A stretch of DNA of 64,000 nucleotides, from assembly GCA_028023455.1 (NCBI GenBank), contig JAQFVV010012495.1:3552516-3616515 (forward strand), in the 5' to 3' direction. Both the position numbers and the translations under genes were made by a program. How positions within the stretch are numbered: the stretch's first letter is position 1; every line of letters begins with the position of its first letter. Source of the stretch: Epiperipatus broadwayi. Its lineage: Eukaryota > Onychophora > Udeonychophora > Euonychophora > Peripatidae. The notes beneath the pieces were generated by a model. It searched no databases and had not been told where the DNA came from. It worked only from the letters and a program-made list of their open reading frames with translations. Of the stretch, positions 35,321-47,539 are shown in pieces.

Positions 35321-35329
35321 CCTACAGGT

Positions 35330-36390
35330 TATTATTTAACTGTGTAAAAAGTTGTTTATATGCTGTTGAAATTAGTAATATATAAATGTGCTATTTATTA
35401 ACATAATTAGTAACAAAATACAGATTTACAACATATGTAAAAATCTGAATTTCTGATTGGTATATATATATATAGTGCCCTTTTCTATAGGTCAGAAATA
35501 GCTTATCACAGTAAATTACTAAAAATTTTAAATTTCAGAATGTGTTCTCTTGATGTGTTGATTATATTTTATTAATATTATCTTAAAGTATGATTTGAAG
35601 CTAATGAAATTATGTAGCGCATAATATTATAATGAATCACTTAAGAAGAGTTAAATAAAGTTAAAAGTATTATTTCATATGGTTGCCAAAAGCTGGCCAT
35701 AATAAATAACTCAGCTATAAATATTTAAAAGTATGTTTAAAAGTTCAATTTTAATAGTTTTAAACTTATATTTAAGTAAATGCTATATTTAAATTTATAA
35801 TCATATTTAATAATCATAATTAATAACGTATATTTTTAAAAAAAGTAAGTTTTATGATAGTGAAGGTTATATTCAATTCTATATTTTCCAAATTATTATT
35901 CCAAATTATATAATGGTATTATTTTATTTAATACAAGTATAGCAATTTATTTATTCCCAGATAGAGAAAAATCGGAGAGTCTGTCTTGATTATTAATCAT
36001 GTGACTTATGTAATATAGAGTTAACACACACTTGCTTACTAGAATTTATTAGTAAAGTTTAAAATATTGTAGAATTGCATTATAGAGTTAAATGTAATTA
36101 TTATCTATCATAAAGCAAATAATAAATATTAAGTTAACTATCGTTATAAAATGTTTTAAATAGTGTAATAAAGACGAATACAGTTAATAAAAAAGTTAAA
36201 TATTTTGTTAAAATAAAAAATAGATAAATTAAATATTAAAAGTGGGATAACTCATTAAATATTGTTTTAAAAGTTATTTTAAAGGTATTTGATTAATTTA
36301 GTAAAGTAATAATTGATTTAAAGGTAGTATTTAAATAATATTTTTTAAAGTTTTAATACGTCATAATTTTTATTTTTGAAATTTAATTGT
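35330..36390. other. AT-rich intronic stretch
   Basis: Nothing supported. Confidence 0.5.
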
Positions 36391-36405
36391 GTAAGACTGA
36401 AACAT

Positions 36406-36476
36406 ATGCAAATTTGGTATCGAACTAAAAGTAAGAATCAACCAATAGGATAAGGTATTCTTACAGGGTATAAATA
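36406..36476 (+). promoter_or_regulatory. Candidate core promoter: octamer, CCAAT and TATA box
   Basis: ATGCAAAT (36406-36413, the POU-factor octamer), CCAAT (36442-36446) and GGGTATAAATACC (TATA at 36469-36476) occur in canonical order and spacing on the plus strand, predicting initiation near 36500. This is unusual structure for otherwise featureless AT-rich DNA. It could drive the orphan ORF at 36771, or be the promoter of an old LTR. Evidence is motif arrangement only. Confidence 0.4.
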
Positions 36477-36770
36477 CCATTGCAGTTGATTTATCAGGTG
36501 TGATTCACAATGTATTAAAGGTATCTGAATCATATCAGAAGCTATCAAGGTGATTGTAATTTTAATATTATTACTTTAGTCAATTTTAGTGCTCTTTTAT
36601 AATTTTTTACTTGCAAAAGCTAATAAGTATTATTTTAAAAGTATTTTGCAAAAAGAGAGTGTAAACTAAAATATTTTAATGACTTCATTTAATATCTTTT
36701 GCTAGTTTTTAAAAATTTTCTTACCAGAAGTATTTTATCAAAATCTAAGTTAGAACTTCACGATAATAAA

Positions 36771-37046
36771 ATGGATATACCAAGAAATAAAATATATTCA
36801 ATTTATAATATTTTAAAAATGTATATAATATTTGTTGCTACAGTTTCATTAGTGCTGAACAAGAGAACTGTTCCAATGAATGAAATAGCAGTGTGGACAT
36901 TATACAAGAAACTTAAATGGAAAAAAAACTGTTTGCCATCTAAAAGTAAAGACACATTATTTTATATAGTAAGACAAGCTTGTCCAGAGTTAAGAAACAA
37001 TATGACAAGTATACTTTATGATAATTTTATAGAAATATCATATTAA
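36771..37046 (+). CDS. Orphan 91-codon ORF downstream of the candidate promoter
   Basis: I do not recognise this product. The first ATG (AAAATGG, strong context: A at -3, G at +4) opens 91 codons to TAA. A hydrophobic stretch IIFVATVSLVL lies near residue 20-30, followed by a basic part (LYKKLKWKKNCLPSKSK) and a Cys-containing tail (RQACPELRNNM). The hydrophobic stretch is too short to call a membrane anchor. A splice acceptor-like TATCTTTTGCTAG ends at 36704, and a possible donor AAG|GTGATT lies at about 36551, so a non-coding first exon is conceivable. An AATAAA lies at 37263. It could equally be a chance frame or an unknown mobile-element gene. Confidence 0.3.
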   Translation: MDIPRNKIYSIYNILKMYIIFVATVSLVLNKRTVPMNEIAVWTLYKKLKWKKNCLPSKSKDTLFYIVRQACPELRNNMTSILYDNFIEISY

Positions 37047-37329
37047 AAGAGCAAATGTTATATCGTTTTGAAGGAAACATTTTTTAAAAAAAATATTTTA
37101 CAAGAAATTATTTAGGAAAGACTCATGGAGAATATTTACTAAAGCGGATATATTATAAAAAAAACCTAAAGACTAAAAGGGTTAATACGCATTTATAAAA
37201 GTTTGTTTGGAAAACCTGAAAATTAAGATAATAATGAAACGCTAAAATAAGTACTAAATGGAAATAAATTTACTAAGGAAGAAACCTATAAAGAAAGTAA
37301 ATATATGATTAAATAAAAGGATGGAACCA

Positions 37330-40300
37330 TGGAAAAATATTTATATTATGAAAAGTTTATCAGATAGATTAAGTTAAGCCAAACGAAATGGGATGCATCA
37401 TTACACCTATATGGGAAATTTAAGAAGCTTCATGGGATTATTTTAGTATTATGATTTCAATAATTATCTTTCTGGACTATGGAATCCATAAACTATTAAT
37501 CTATAAACTCTTGTAGGATGGATTGATAATTATTTTGTTTAATTTTCAAGATTTAAAAAGACGTCTTTTTTTTTTTTTTTACTATATATTTTTTTTTAAA
37601 ATTGCTCACTGCCACCCGCCCGACAAATTGTCTTGTTCGTCGTCATAGTAACGGGGGAAGGTGAATGCTCTTGAAGAAATAAAGCACTTTTGAAGAGAAC
37701 ATTTTAAAAGAAAAAAAACTCTCGAGAAAATAATAAACATTTTTTTTTTACTTTATCAAGAACCTTCGTCAATTGAAGAGTTAATTGAAGATATACATAA
37801 TTATAGTCTTGATTTTTTTTATTTATTAACTTAGTTAAAGTATAAATTTTTGATTAATAAGTATAGGAACATGAATATTAATTATTTATGGTATTAGAAT
37901 CCTATAGTATAATATTTACTAGTTTAAATTAGAACATTTAAATAGAAGCATGGATGTTTTTTGTGTTTTTTATGTATGCGATATTATATCTAGTTGGAGA
38001 AAAGAAGACTGCAAAAAGTGATAAAGATGAGCTAATGTTACTTGGTAACAACTAATGAATTATTGACATTTATTATGATGTATTTTCTTGTTTTTCTTTT
38101 TTTACAGATTGCCTATGTAATAATGTATGATGTATGAATGTTAAAATATATGCATTATACAACTTTTTTTTTAAAACATTGTGAGATCAGAATTTATTTG
38201 GAATATACATACTATGATTTTATACTAGTAATATAACCCAACATGATAATAAATATTTGTGTGATTCTTTGTAAAAAACTTTCATATTATTGGATGTTCA
38301 AGTATTATCTGATTAGTTTGTATGTGGTTAAGAATATAGAATAATAAAGTAAGCCAGCTTTTCTTATGGATTAGTAAGATTGCTCTAATTATAGTTGAAT
38401 TTTATTTATTATTTGAATATGTAAGCTAGTAATTTGTCGATGTAAGACCTGATAAATCTTTAAGAAAGAAGAATAGGATAGTGACCTGGTATTAGTAATA
38501 TGGTGGGCATGAATCCAGGAGATTATTAAGTTAGGATATTTAGGGAATATGAAGAATATTTTATAATATTTGTAGATGTGCAATGCAGTTAACAAAGCCC
38601 TGCAATTATATATTTATTTTGGACAGTGTTTATTTTCTTGGAGTATTGATGTTCAATAAAGCTGAAGGAATAGCTTGACATCATTTATAGTATTTGAGGA
38701 CATTAGACAGAATAGGTCATGCCTCTAGTTTTATAAATACACTGAGCCATGATATTTCGATATGAGTTATGAGTTATACTCTAGTTTTTCTTCCCTATCC
38801 TTCAAATCTATTTGCTATCTAGATTTCCAAAAAGTAACTACATCATACAGTATGGTATATTTAAAAGAAAATAATAGATGATTTATAGTTAAAGATATGC
38901 AATTGTTTGGAATGAGATGAGTTCATTTACTTGTATGAAGAAATAGAATTTGTATGAATTGGAATTGAAAATCCAATGGACTTCAAATGAAAGAATCATA
39001 AAATATGTTATAGATTTATTTTATTTTGGAAATAAATATAAGATCTTAAGAATAAAATATGTAAAGCAAAGTTGCTTTTGAAATATTAAATAATATTAAA
39101 ATATTTATTTCAATCTTTTTAAAAATGAGTACTGCATATTTTTAATATAATGCTATAAAGTAAAAACGATCTACACAATAAGTTTAGGTACAATTTATAT
39201 TTATTCAATAATAGAGAATGTATCAGTAATTATAATTATATAGTACTATAATATTGTTATAATGGAATGTATTATAGTTAATAAATACTGAACAATAGTA
39301 TCCATGATTTAGAAATAAATTATCAATAGATATTTTACATGATATCGTTAATATTGCTAAAGTGAAATTGTCTAGTAAAAAAAAAAATATCCATGTTCTT
39401 GATTAGTATTATTTTATGTTTATCCATACTATGTTTCTATGGATGTTTTAATAAAAAAAAGAAGCATACTTGAATAATAGCTAAAGGATGTAAAATATAT
39501 TTTGAGTAAGGATTAAATAAACGTAATTTTTTTTTATATAAGATTGATTAAACAGGGATTAATAATATTGTATTATTTTATCTTTTTTTTTTGGTTTAAG
39601 TCAGAGCAAAGACTTAACGAGGTTCGAATATAAAGAATATATAATGGTGCAAATCTTTAAGATATTTTAAATGCACATATTGTAAATAAATTGTTATGTT
39701 GTTAATATTATAATAAACTTTGTTAAAATTTTTTTTCTCAAAATTTGTGTTTGGTTTATTATTTTTCCATCTTCGTGGATTTGAACACAGAGTTAATAAA
39801 ATTAAACACAATATTTTTTTTGCACAGAAATAAATAAAGAATTATTTTAAGAATTGGACTATTTATTAAGTAATCACATTTACATTATCTTATGGTCATA
39901 AATTAATTATTATAATAGTACATTGAAATAAGATGCTATCCGTTGCCACACATCTTTGTATGTCAGATTATCTAATACTACCACATATTTATTACGTTCT
40001 TATATGAAAATAAAAGATTATATTATGATATTTTAATATTTTTATTTATCGTAATAGATTATGGTAAAGTAAAGATATACAGAATTAGATCATATAATGA
40101 AGAATATTATTATTATTTGTTATTATTAGGTTAAGGGTAGTAGATTATGTCATAAAATCCCTTCTCATATTTTACTACCGTAATTTTTAATTAATTTAGC
40201 ATAAATTTTATGAACCTGAGATTATATTGAGCTAAATTATTATGAATAAAAGATTAAGATTTAATTATTAGCTTAATCTTAGTGAGTAGGATTTATTAAA

Positions 40301-40640
40301 GTCGTAAGAATATACTATAAGTTATTATTTGAAGTAGTAATAAGGGGGATAGTGTTCTTATGCCATTGAGGTAATAACTTGTAGGATATTGGCTCAATGT
40401 AATCTATCTTCTCACCTGTATTTTCACTTCCAAGTCTCATGAAAATATTAAATATTTATTTAATTTATTTTTTATAAACTGAACCTTATTCGCATTTTAA
40501 ATTAGAGCTAGTGAAACATTTAATTTTAATGCTGAATATTATTTTATTTATTAATTATTAACTGAGCTAGAACCTATTTTATTTTATATAATATACTGCC
40601 TGGAAGTGAGAATGCAAACGGAACAGGTTAGAATATATAT
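37330..40640. other. AT-rich intronic stretch with one GC island
   Basis: A 70-bp GC-richer island (CACTGCCACCCGCCCGACAA, then GTCGTCATAGTAACGGGGGA) at about 37605-37680 stands out but has no RNA boxes I recognise. The other open frames (38389-38595, 39614-39811) are low-complexity. Confidence 0.45.
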
Positions 40641-40645
40641 ATACA

Positions 40646-41602
40646 CACCTGGGTCTCTTTTTACGCAGACTTATTTAACACGGTTTTGAAGTTACGTGAT
40701 TCGTGTTTCACCGTAAGTCGAAATCCGATAATGCACTATTACTTCAAATAATAAATTTCGAGCACTTATGTTATATTGAAAGCAATAGCACATTATTGGA
40801 ATTCGACTTTCATCTTAGTAATTTCAATATTTTCAGTGCTTTATAATAGTAAGATTGTATGCAATAATGAAATTAAAATCATGCTTTCCACATTTTATGT
40901 ATACACACATTAAATTTTACAAGATTATAATGTAAATTTGTTCAAACATTGTGCATGTTAATTTTGCATTTTAAATCACATTCTGTTTTTGCTTTTTAAA
41001 AGAGAACGTAATCAATTATTAATCATTTAGTGTCTGCAAGTTTATTTTTAAAAGGTGAGTAATAGCAGTGGCACAATTAAAATTGAAAATTAAAGACAAA
41101 ATAAGAATTTAATTTTTAGTTGTTAGATTAATTACTAATTACGTTGTCACCAGAAAACCATTAACAAACATGAGAGTGGAGTTGGCGCTAGTTGTATTTT
41201 CTCTTGTGAAGAATCTGTTTTTTTACAAGTTTGCAAACGAACCTGTTTAACGGCAAATAGCGATAATAATTAAAACGTGTATAAAAAAATGTAAATTACT
41301 GTAAATTATGCATAAAAATATATTGTTCTGAATAAAATTAAATATTATAGTTAAAAAAAGTTTGTCTTGTATCAATTTTTTTTAAATTTGAAATTTTTTA
41401 TTAGTCATATTTTATTTCCTTATTTTTTTTTTTGCGCGAATTTTAAAGTAATTTTACATTGATGCTTTGCTTTTACGCGAATTTTGAAAAATCACAGACC
41501 GCATCCCCCCTTTTTCAATATAAGTTATGTCTATTTTTGCGCGATTTCGTTTGCGCGTGTTTTCTGAGGAACCTATCTATCGCGTAAAATGAGACCCAGG
41601 TG
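40646..41602. mobile_element. Candidate pogo/Tigger-like non-autonomous DNA transposon
   Basis: The left end CACCTGGGTCTCTTTTTACG and the reverse complement of the right end (CACCTGGGTCTCATTTTACG) match over about 22 bp. Both abut TATATA sequence, so a TA target duplication is possible. ACGCGAATTTT and GCGCGATTTCG motifs inside both ends recall Tc1/mariner-pogo (Tigger) ends. No transposase frame is present. The family call is inference. The inverted termini are directly seen. Confidence 0.6.
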
Positions 41603-41959
41603 TATATATATATTCTTCTAAATAAATAAATATATTTGTATATACTCACAGTATACATTTTCAAATAAGAATGTTATTTTCTCAACATGTGCAATAAGAG
41701 TGGTCAACCTTAATCCAAAAAATTAAAAAAAAATCTATATTCAAAATATTCTATAGGGGAGTATGATAATGAATTGGCAAAAAAAGCTCTAAAAGAAATC
41801 TAAAAACTATGAAACATTTTATTCCAAATAAAGGGATGGCATACATCATGAAATGCGTGAAAGAGTTTTACAAATAAACAAGAAAACAAAGGAATCTCCA
41901 AAAATACAGATATATCAATTGTTTACATCAAACTTTAAATTCAAACCAACCAAAAAAAC

Positions 41960-43200
41960 AAATTGGATGTAAAAGTGGACTTAGGACAGTAGATCATACT
42001 TAAGTATTCAAAAAAAGTTATAGAAATGACCAATGAGTATAAATTGCAATTATGCTTTGGATTTGTAGATTCTGAAAAGACATTTATTTCCATAAGCATT
42101 TTCACCGGGATTAAAGCTTTGGATCATCAAGATATAGATTTATAATAGAGTCATATTCTGAAAATATTTATCAAAATGCACTAGCAATGACTACATTATA
42201 GGATGACACAAGAAAATTATCATTGAGAAAGATATGTAAAGAGTGATTACATAACTTCAAACCTTATGTATTAAAGTAGGATGTTAAGAAAATAAAATCA
42301 CATGGATCTTATTTAAGCCATCTATATTTTGCAGATGTTGTGATTATTTTTGCAAAAAATGCTTTAGAGTTTCAGAAAAGATTGCAAGAGTTATTATCAG
42401 ATGAAAGTTAAGAAATGAAGACTAAAGATAAATGTTAAAAAGTAATGTTCAATGGAGTTTTTCAAAAGAAGAAAATAAAAATTAATAATCATATGAGTTA
42501 GAACAAGATAACAATTCCAAATACCTTGGTCAGAAATTACTAATTCAGATAAATCCTAATGGATGAAATTAATCATAGAATTAAACTTGAATAAAAGTAT
42601 TTAAACGATAAGATTTTTAATAAATGTGTTTTACCAGTGCTTACATGTGGATCTAAGACTTAAACACTTAGCATGAGCATTACAGACTTCAGGCCATTCA
42701 ACTAAATATAGAAAGGGAGCAAGGTGAGAAACAAATGGGTATCGATATTATTGAAAAAATGGAGCAGAGTTGAATATTTTGATAGAAAAGATGATAATAG
42801 ATGGATAATTAAAGTTTTAAACTGGATCATCATATCTAAAAGAGATTACATATGGGATGAATGGATTTAAATAAATACCTTTGTTGATGTAATGTGGAGA
42901 GGATGGATTGCTGGTCAAAAAAACTGGATTGCACTTGGAAAGTGTGTAGTGGTGAAACGGAAGAATTACAGATGATGAAGAAATTCGCTCACAAGAGGAA
43001 AAATTTGAAGACTCAGAACAGGAAAGCAATGTAAATTCAGAAATGGTTTAAAGTATGAATTCCATAGATGTGGTTTATACAAAGATATGACAACAGGGAT
43101 GAAGTTTGAAGGATCTGTGAATTAAAGGACTTGGAAATTCAAAGACTCTTATGAATCAATGAAGAAGACTAGGGTTATTGATTATGGTATGATCTCACGA
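41960..43200 (+). pseudogene. RTE-like LINE reverse transcriptase, heavily degraded
   Basis: In changing plus-strand frames: FVDSEKTF (42058-42085, motif A region), HLYFADVVIIFA (42317-42355, the FADD active site with the second Asp changed to Val), CVLPVLTCGSKT (about 42625-42660, thumb), and FDRKDDNRWIIKVLNW with MWRGWIAGQKNW at about 42778-42930 (C-terminal block). The order and spacing match one RTE-like protein. Multiple stops and the lost catalytic Asp show it is dead. The minus open frame 42817-43029 is a shadow. Confidence 0.75.
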
Positions 43201-44146
43201 TCTCTTTAAACAAATGTATTTACCTCATTTCGAGGATGATCAGTCACCTGCATTTTTTCCTTAATAATAAAAAAAAAGACTTTCATTCTGCAGAATATCA
43301 ACAAATGGTTATATACATATTTAGTAGAATACTAAATTTTATTTTATTTTATATTTATTCCAAATTCATGCATTTTAAAACTTTTTGTTTGTTTATATAC
43401 ATCCATTGTATAAATATAAACAAGAGAAATTCTCTATTCTAATGCCACCTACCATCCGTTTGAGTAATCAATGAAGATAAAGATTTAAATGTATCTTATA
43501 ATAACTGATTACTCAATAGTGTTGTGTGTGACCTGGAAAATGATTTTTTTCACTTCATAAAATTTCCATTTCAATATTATATATATAGAACTTACTTCTA
43601 TTTCTGCCTTTATATAATTTAAACATTTATTTTTAAACTTGTAATTTAATATAAGAAAAAAAAATGAGTATGAAAATAATATTCTTAGTTTTGCATGAAA
43701 TCATGTGACATTCCATAATCCATAAGGCATATTAAAAAAGGCAAAACTCTTTTTCAATTGATAAAATGAGATTACTTTTTTTTTTTTTTTACCTCATGAG
43801 AATTGATTTAGAATCTTTAGATTCAAGTTCATCACTGTTACACATCTATACAAAAAAAGTAGATATACTAGCTTTAAATGGCTTTTTATAGTAACATTAG
43901 GCTTTTACCGCATTTCTTTATCACAAATCATATGACAAATGTTACATCAACACTCAGTGGAAATGTGAGGCTTCCATTATAGCTAATAGCAGATGACACT
44001 TTATTAATTATTCTTATCATAATTCAAAGAACTATTTGTTGTTTAATTATTTAATATCATTAATTAAAAATAAAGTATAGTTGTATTTTTAATCTATTCA
44101 ATAAAAGTACTTAAAGACAGTTAATAAACAGAAAAAGATTATTTAC
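43201..44146. other. AT-rich intronic stretch
   Basis: Start of the 27.8-kb intron (minus strand). Nothing else supported; the open frame 43236-43442 is low-complexity. Confidence 0.5.
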
Positions 44147-44262
44147 CTGTGCATCATAAGGATATATAACTCTATGCGTCGCTGGAAAATCGGGAGGTAA
44201 GGAATAATCTCTATCGTTATTATTACTATTCATGACTATAGAACTATAAAGTGGATCATCAT
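44147..44262 (-). CDS. Internal exon: acidic linker and start of the SH3 domain
   Basis: An acceptor with a long T tract (TTTTTTTTAG) precedes 44262 and a donor CAG|GTAAAT follows 44147. The exon has two leading bases (AT) completing a codon begun upstream, then 38 codons: DDPLYSSIVMNSNNNDRDYS, LPPDFPATH, then RVIYPYDAQ. The last block is the ALYDY-type first strand of an SH3 domain, completed in phase 0 by the exon at 16222. DPLYSSI and DRDYSLP are possible tyrosine-phosphorylation-type sites (inference). The upstream exon at 60490 ends with a single G, giving GAT across the junction. Confidence 0.85.
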
Positions 44263-44959
44263 CTAAAAAAAACAAAAACAAATATATACATTGGGGCAAT
44301 TTGAAAATTATAATTGCAGTTTGAATGTTATAATTGACCATTTATTGCTCTGTATTGAAGCAGGCAATCTTAGCTTAAGATTGTGCTTCATGTTTCCACC
44401 TACTAACCTATATTTAAATCCCTATTTCTCATCCCACTCCTTTTGTCGGGTATATAAATTTCATGTATATATTTGAGATGAGCGCCTAAATTATAAAATT
44501 TAATGTTTCAATAACATGTTTTAAAATTATTAATTCTTTTTATTAATTATTAGTTTTTTTTTATTAAAGTATTATAGATGCGGCTCAAATATATATATAT
44601 AGGAGCAAAAGTTACTAACAAAATATTGATGTTTTTAAATATTTATTATATGTCATTTTTAACTTTTTCTTTTTAAATTGCTTGTTTTTCTATTAAACTG
44701 TATATTTTTTATAAAATCCAATATGGAAGATGTGACTGTTGTTAATTGTCCAAAAATAATTAAAGGGAGGTATTTTTTAATTAAAGTTTTACTTAAAATA
44801 AATGGAATTAAGTAGATTAAAGATTTTCTTTTGTATAAAACATGTTGTCAAATTTATTTCTAATCTGGAAATAGATTTGAATTTATTTTTGGATGTTATC
44901 CTACAATTGCATCTTTCAAAAACAACTAACTAATTAATGATAAGCATTCCAGAAATACC

Positions 44960-45270
44960 TGTGTAAGGGTATAAATAATGGCTGGATTTTTAAAGCAAGG
45001 AAGATTAGCTACTATTGAGAGAAGTGATTGCTACTAGACACTATGCTGTTTTGAAATCTAAAAATGATCTAGTAAAAGCTTTTCCGGACCATTGTGGGTC
45101 GTCTTCCGCTGCCATAATATTCTGCTACCCTAAAGTGAAGTAAAGGCCCGATGGAGAACTTTAAAAATGGTAATAGAAACTTACTGCCACCGAAGAACTT
45201 GCATTTCAATTGCCGTGCACGTGCCGTACTAAATTGGACTCTTACAATTGCAAGGTAACTTTTCAAGCCA
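44960..45270 (+). other. TATA-like box followed by a GC-richer block
   Basis: AAGGGTATAAATAATGG (TATA at 44970) is followed by about 250 bp of more even composition ending in a donor-like TTGCAAG|GTAACT near 45254. No coding frame continues through it on either strand. It may be an old LTR or a non-coding first exon. Confidence 0.2.
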
Positions 45271-45289
45271 TCACCTCAAACTAATCTAT

Positions 45290-46195
45290 CAATTTGTATT
45301 CTAATGTATTTAACTTTGTTTTTGTTTTAATATGTAATTTGCTCTTAAGTAATTTATTTTATTTAATTCTCTCTCATATGCTCTTAACTTTCCTTAACTT
45401 TGGTGCGGTCATTTATTTACATGTATTTATTATTTGATTTATATATCTGCTTGCTTATTATTATGTCAATCTCACAAACTGGCGAGCTTAATTTCTAAAA
45501 ATCTTTTGTAATTTTTTTCTTCTTCTAAACTTTCATACAAAGGTTATTAATGTCCCCTTTAAAATATATATGTAATGCATTATAAATTAATATGTTCGCC
45601 AGTTTGTTTTTACAAATCAGCATTTTATGTTGGTTTATTATAAAAATATATTTGTTTAACTCTGGATTTTCTACCTGGTGTAAATCCAGAACTCAAGCTA
45701 ATTAACGCTTTGAAATCTTATAAAAATATTCTTTATTCATTTCTGAAAAGGTGACCGATTATTTGTTTTCTATATAACTGCTAGTTTTTTTTTTTTTGCT
45801 ATACTCTTAAAATAGTCTATGCTTAAAAGATCATATAAAGTATTTAATATATTCCAGTTATTGTAAAATCAGCGAAGGAGGGATTGATTTATTTTAAATA
45901 GCAGAAAAAGGGATGGGGGGAAATCTTAATGTTTTTTTAACTAAATCAAATCTTAACGTATATTTTATTAATTTGAAATCTAAATCTTAATGTTTTTTTT
46001 GCTATATAAAATCTTCATGTATATTTTATTAAATGAAATAAAAAAAATATATTAAAAAAAATATATAAAAATATATATATATATATTATAGCGGCATAGC
46101 ATATTATTTATATAAATTAAAGCAGTAAATCTTATTCAATGTCATTAGTGATATTCATTCGTACTGCGTTTGTCAGCCTATCTTCCTATATATAT
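45290..46195. other. AT-rich intronic stretch
   Basis: Imperfect repeats of AAATCTTAATGTTTTTTT and GTATATTTTATTAA occur at about 45925-46040. No gene-like sequence. Confidence 0.45.
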
Positions 46196-46204
46196 ATTAC
46201 GTGC

Positions 46205-46500
46205 TTCTAATCTGGGGGTTGCGACCAGTTCGAACCCATAGATTTCTTCTCAAGTCTTGTCCTGGGGATAGTTGAAACTACCTAGGACCATTTATGTCAT
46301 ATAAAAGGGCCTCTGGCAGTGATCCCTAAGTCTGGCACACGCTATGCCCATCCACATTTATTTAGTATAAAATGCCTCTGGCGGTGATCCCGTAAGTTTG
46401 GCACACGCTATGCATATTCACTTCATATAGATAAAAGGCCTTGCGCGTCGGTTATACCAGCAAAAGTCTGGGCCATGCCATGCCTATCCACTTTTCTCTA
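46205..46500 (+). repeat. Three-copy 65-bp tandem repeat with an adjoining tRNA-like box B
   Basis: Units start ATAAAAGGGCCTCTGGC (46301), ATAAAATGCCTCTGGC (46367) and ATAAAAGGCCTTGCGC (46431). Each continues with GTGATCCC..AAGT.TGGCACACGC and TATGCCCATCCAC. Just upstream, GCGACCAGTTCGAACCC resembles a Pol III box B, so the array may derive from a SINE tail. The open frame 46441-46644 is not a gene. Confidence 0.65.
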
Positions 46501-46859
46501 AGCACTACCCAAGAAGGGGGGTGTGAGATTTCGTTTTTCATCCAGAAGCACGACCTTTTCCTCTTAGTTATTTTTAGGCTATTATGTCAGCACTGCAAAC
46601 TTCTTCATTTTTATATTCCTTTTTGCTTCATGACCCAGTTTTAATGCTCTAATTAAAATTATGCTTTGCTTAAAAGATATATATAAATGCCAATTACTTC
46701 TATTTTATTAATTAAGTTTATTTCAATCATATACAATCTCACCGTCATGATTTATATATCTATATTTAAGAGTATCTATGTGCCTTGGGTAAAATAAAAC
46801 ATTCGTCTTACTATTGTTAAATGATTTTCATGAAATATTTTGTCATAGTTTCAAATATA

Positions 46860-47060
46860 ATCTTTTAACTGTCTTTTGTTTATTTTCACAATCTTAATGG
46901 TGTGAAAATAGTTTATATCATATTTATAATGAATTTCAGAATGCTCCCCTAAATCATATGCTAATCGCCACATTTCAGAACCATAACCCAAAGCGTTAAT
47001 AGCAATTTTATGTAACTTCTTTCTAATACTGATTGGCATCTTAATATTGGACCCACCAAA
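46860..47060 (-). pseudogene. LINE reverse transcriptase thumb fragment
   Basis: The minus strand reads MPISIRKKLHKIAINALGYG, then SEMWRLAYDL. This resembles the 'iP...RkkLy...vlpvlLYGSEtW.L' region following the polymerase domain of RTE-like LINEs. It is only about 45 codons long and isolated, so the element is not defined. Confidence 0.45.
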
Positions 47061-47399
47061 AATGTGTGTTTATTTGTAATATATCATTTAGCTAATAAAG
47101 AGCATATGAGAAATAATAGCGTGAATAACACTATGTAATCAACTACCGTTTGCTCATTCATGCACACACTAATGTATATACTTAATTTATAAATGTATAA
47201 TAATTTGTCAGTATATTAAACTATATTTTATTGTCTAACTTATTTGAGTAGTTCGAATTCCTTTTTCTCCACTTCCACATATTACAGCCATGCTTATGTA
47301 TATTTTAATATAGTCATAGTTAATAGATGTCTCATAGTTTTGCTCAGCTTTGCTAGAAGCTGAATTAAGATTAATTCTCATGTGCCATTACTATTATGT

Positions 47400-47535
47400 T
47401 ATTCATTAGGTGTTTGATCTGGGGCGTATAGAGTGGGTTCGAATCCAGACTGGTCCTTGACCTAAATCTCAGGCTGGACTGGGTTTGAAGTGCATTTTGG
47501 GAGTTCCAGCTCATGTTAGATGGATAAACATGTTT
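47400..47535 (+). repeat. tRNA-derived SINE fragment with a canonical box B
   Basis: GGGTTCGAATCC at about 47432 matches the Pol III box B consensus. Upstream GATCTGGGGCGTATAGAG could be a decayed box A region. The downstream GC-richer tail (GGCTGGACTGGGTTTGAAG) fits the body of a SINE. Confidence 0.5.
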
Positions 47536-47539
47536 TGAC

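Larger units (their letters stand above)
16360..44146 (-). other. 27.8-kb intron splitting the SH3 domain
   Basis: The donor CAG|GTAAAT (44147/44146) and acceptor TTTCAG (before 16359) are both phase 0. Joining them gives an uninterrupted SH3 sequence (YPYDAQ then NSDELTL). The intron holds the hAT element, Merlin-2, Merlin-3, the foldbacks, the pogo-like candidate and two LINE remnants listed separately. Confidence 0.8.
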
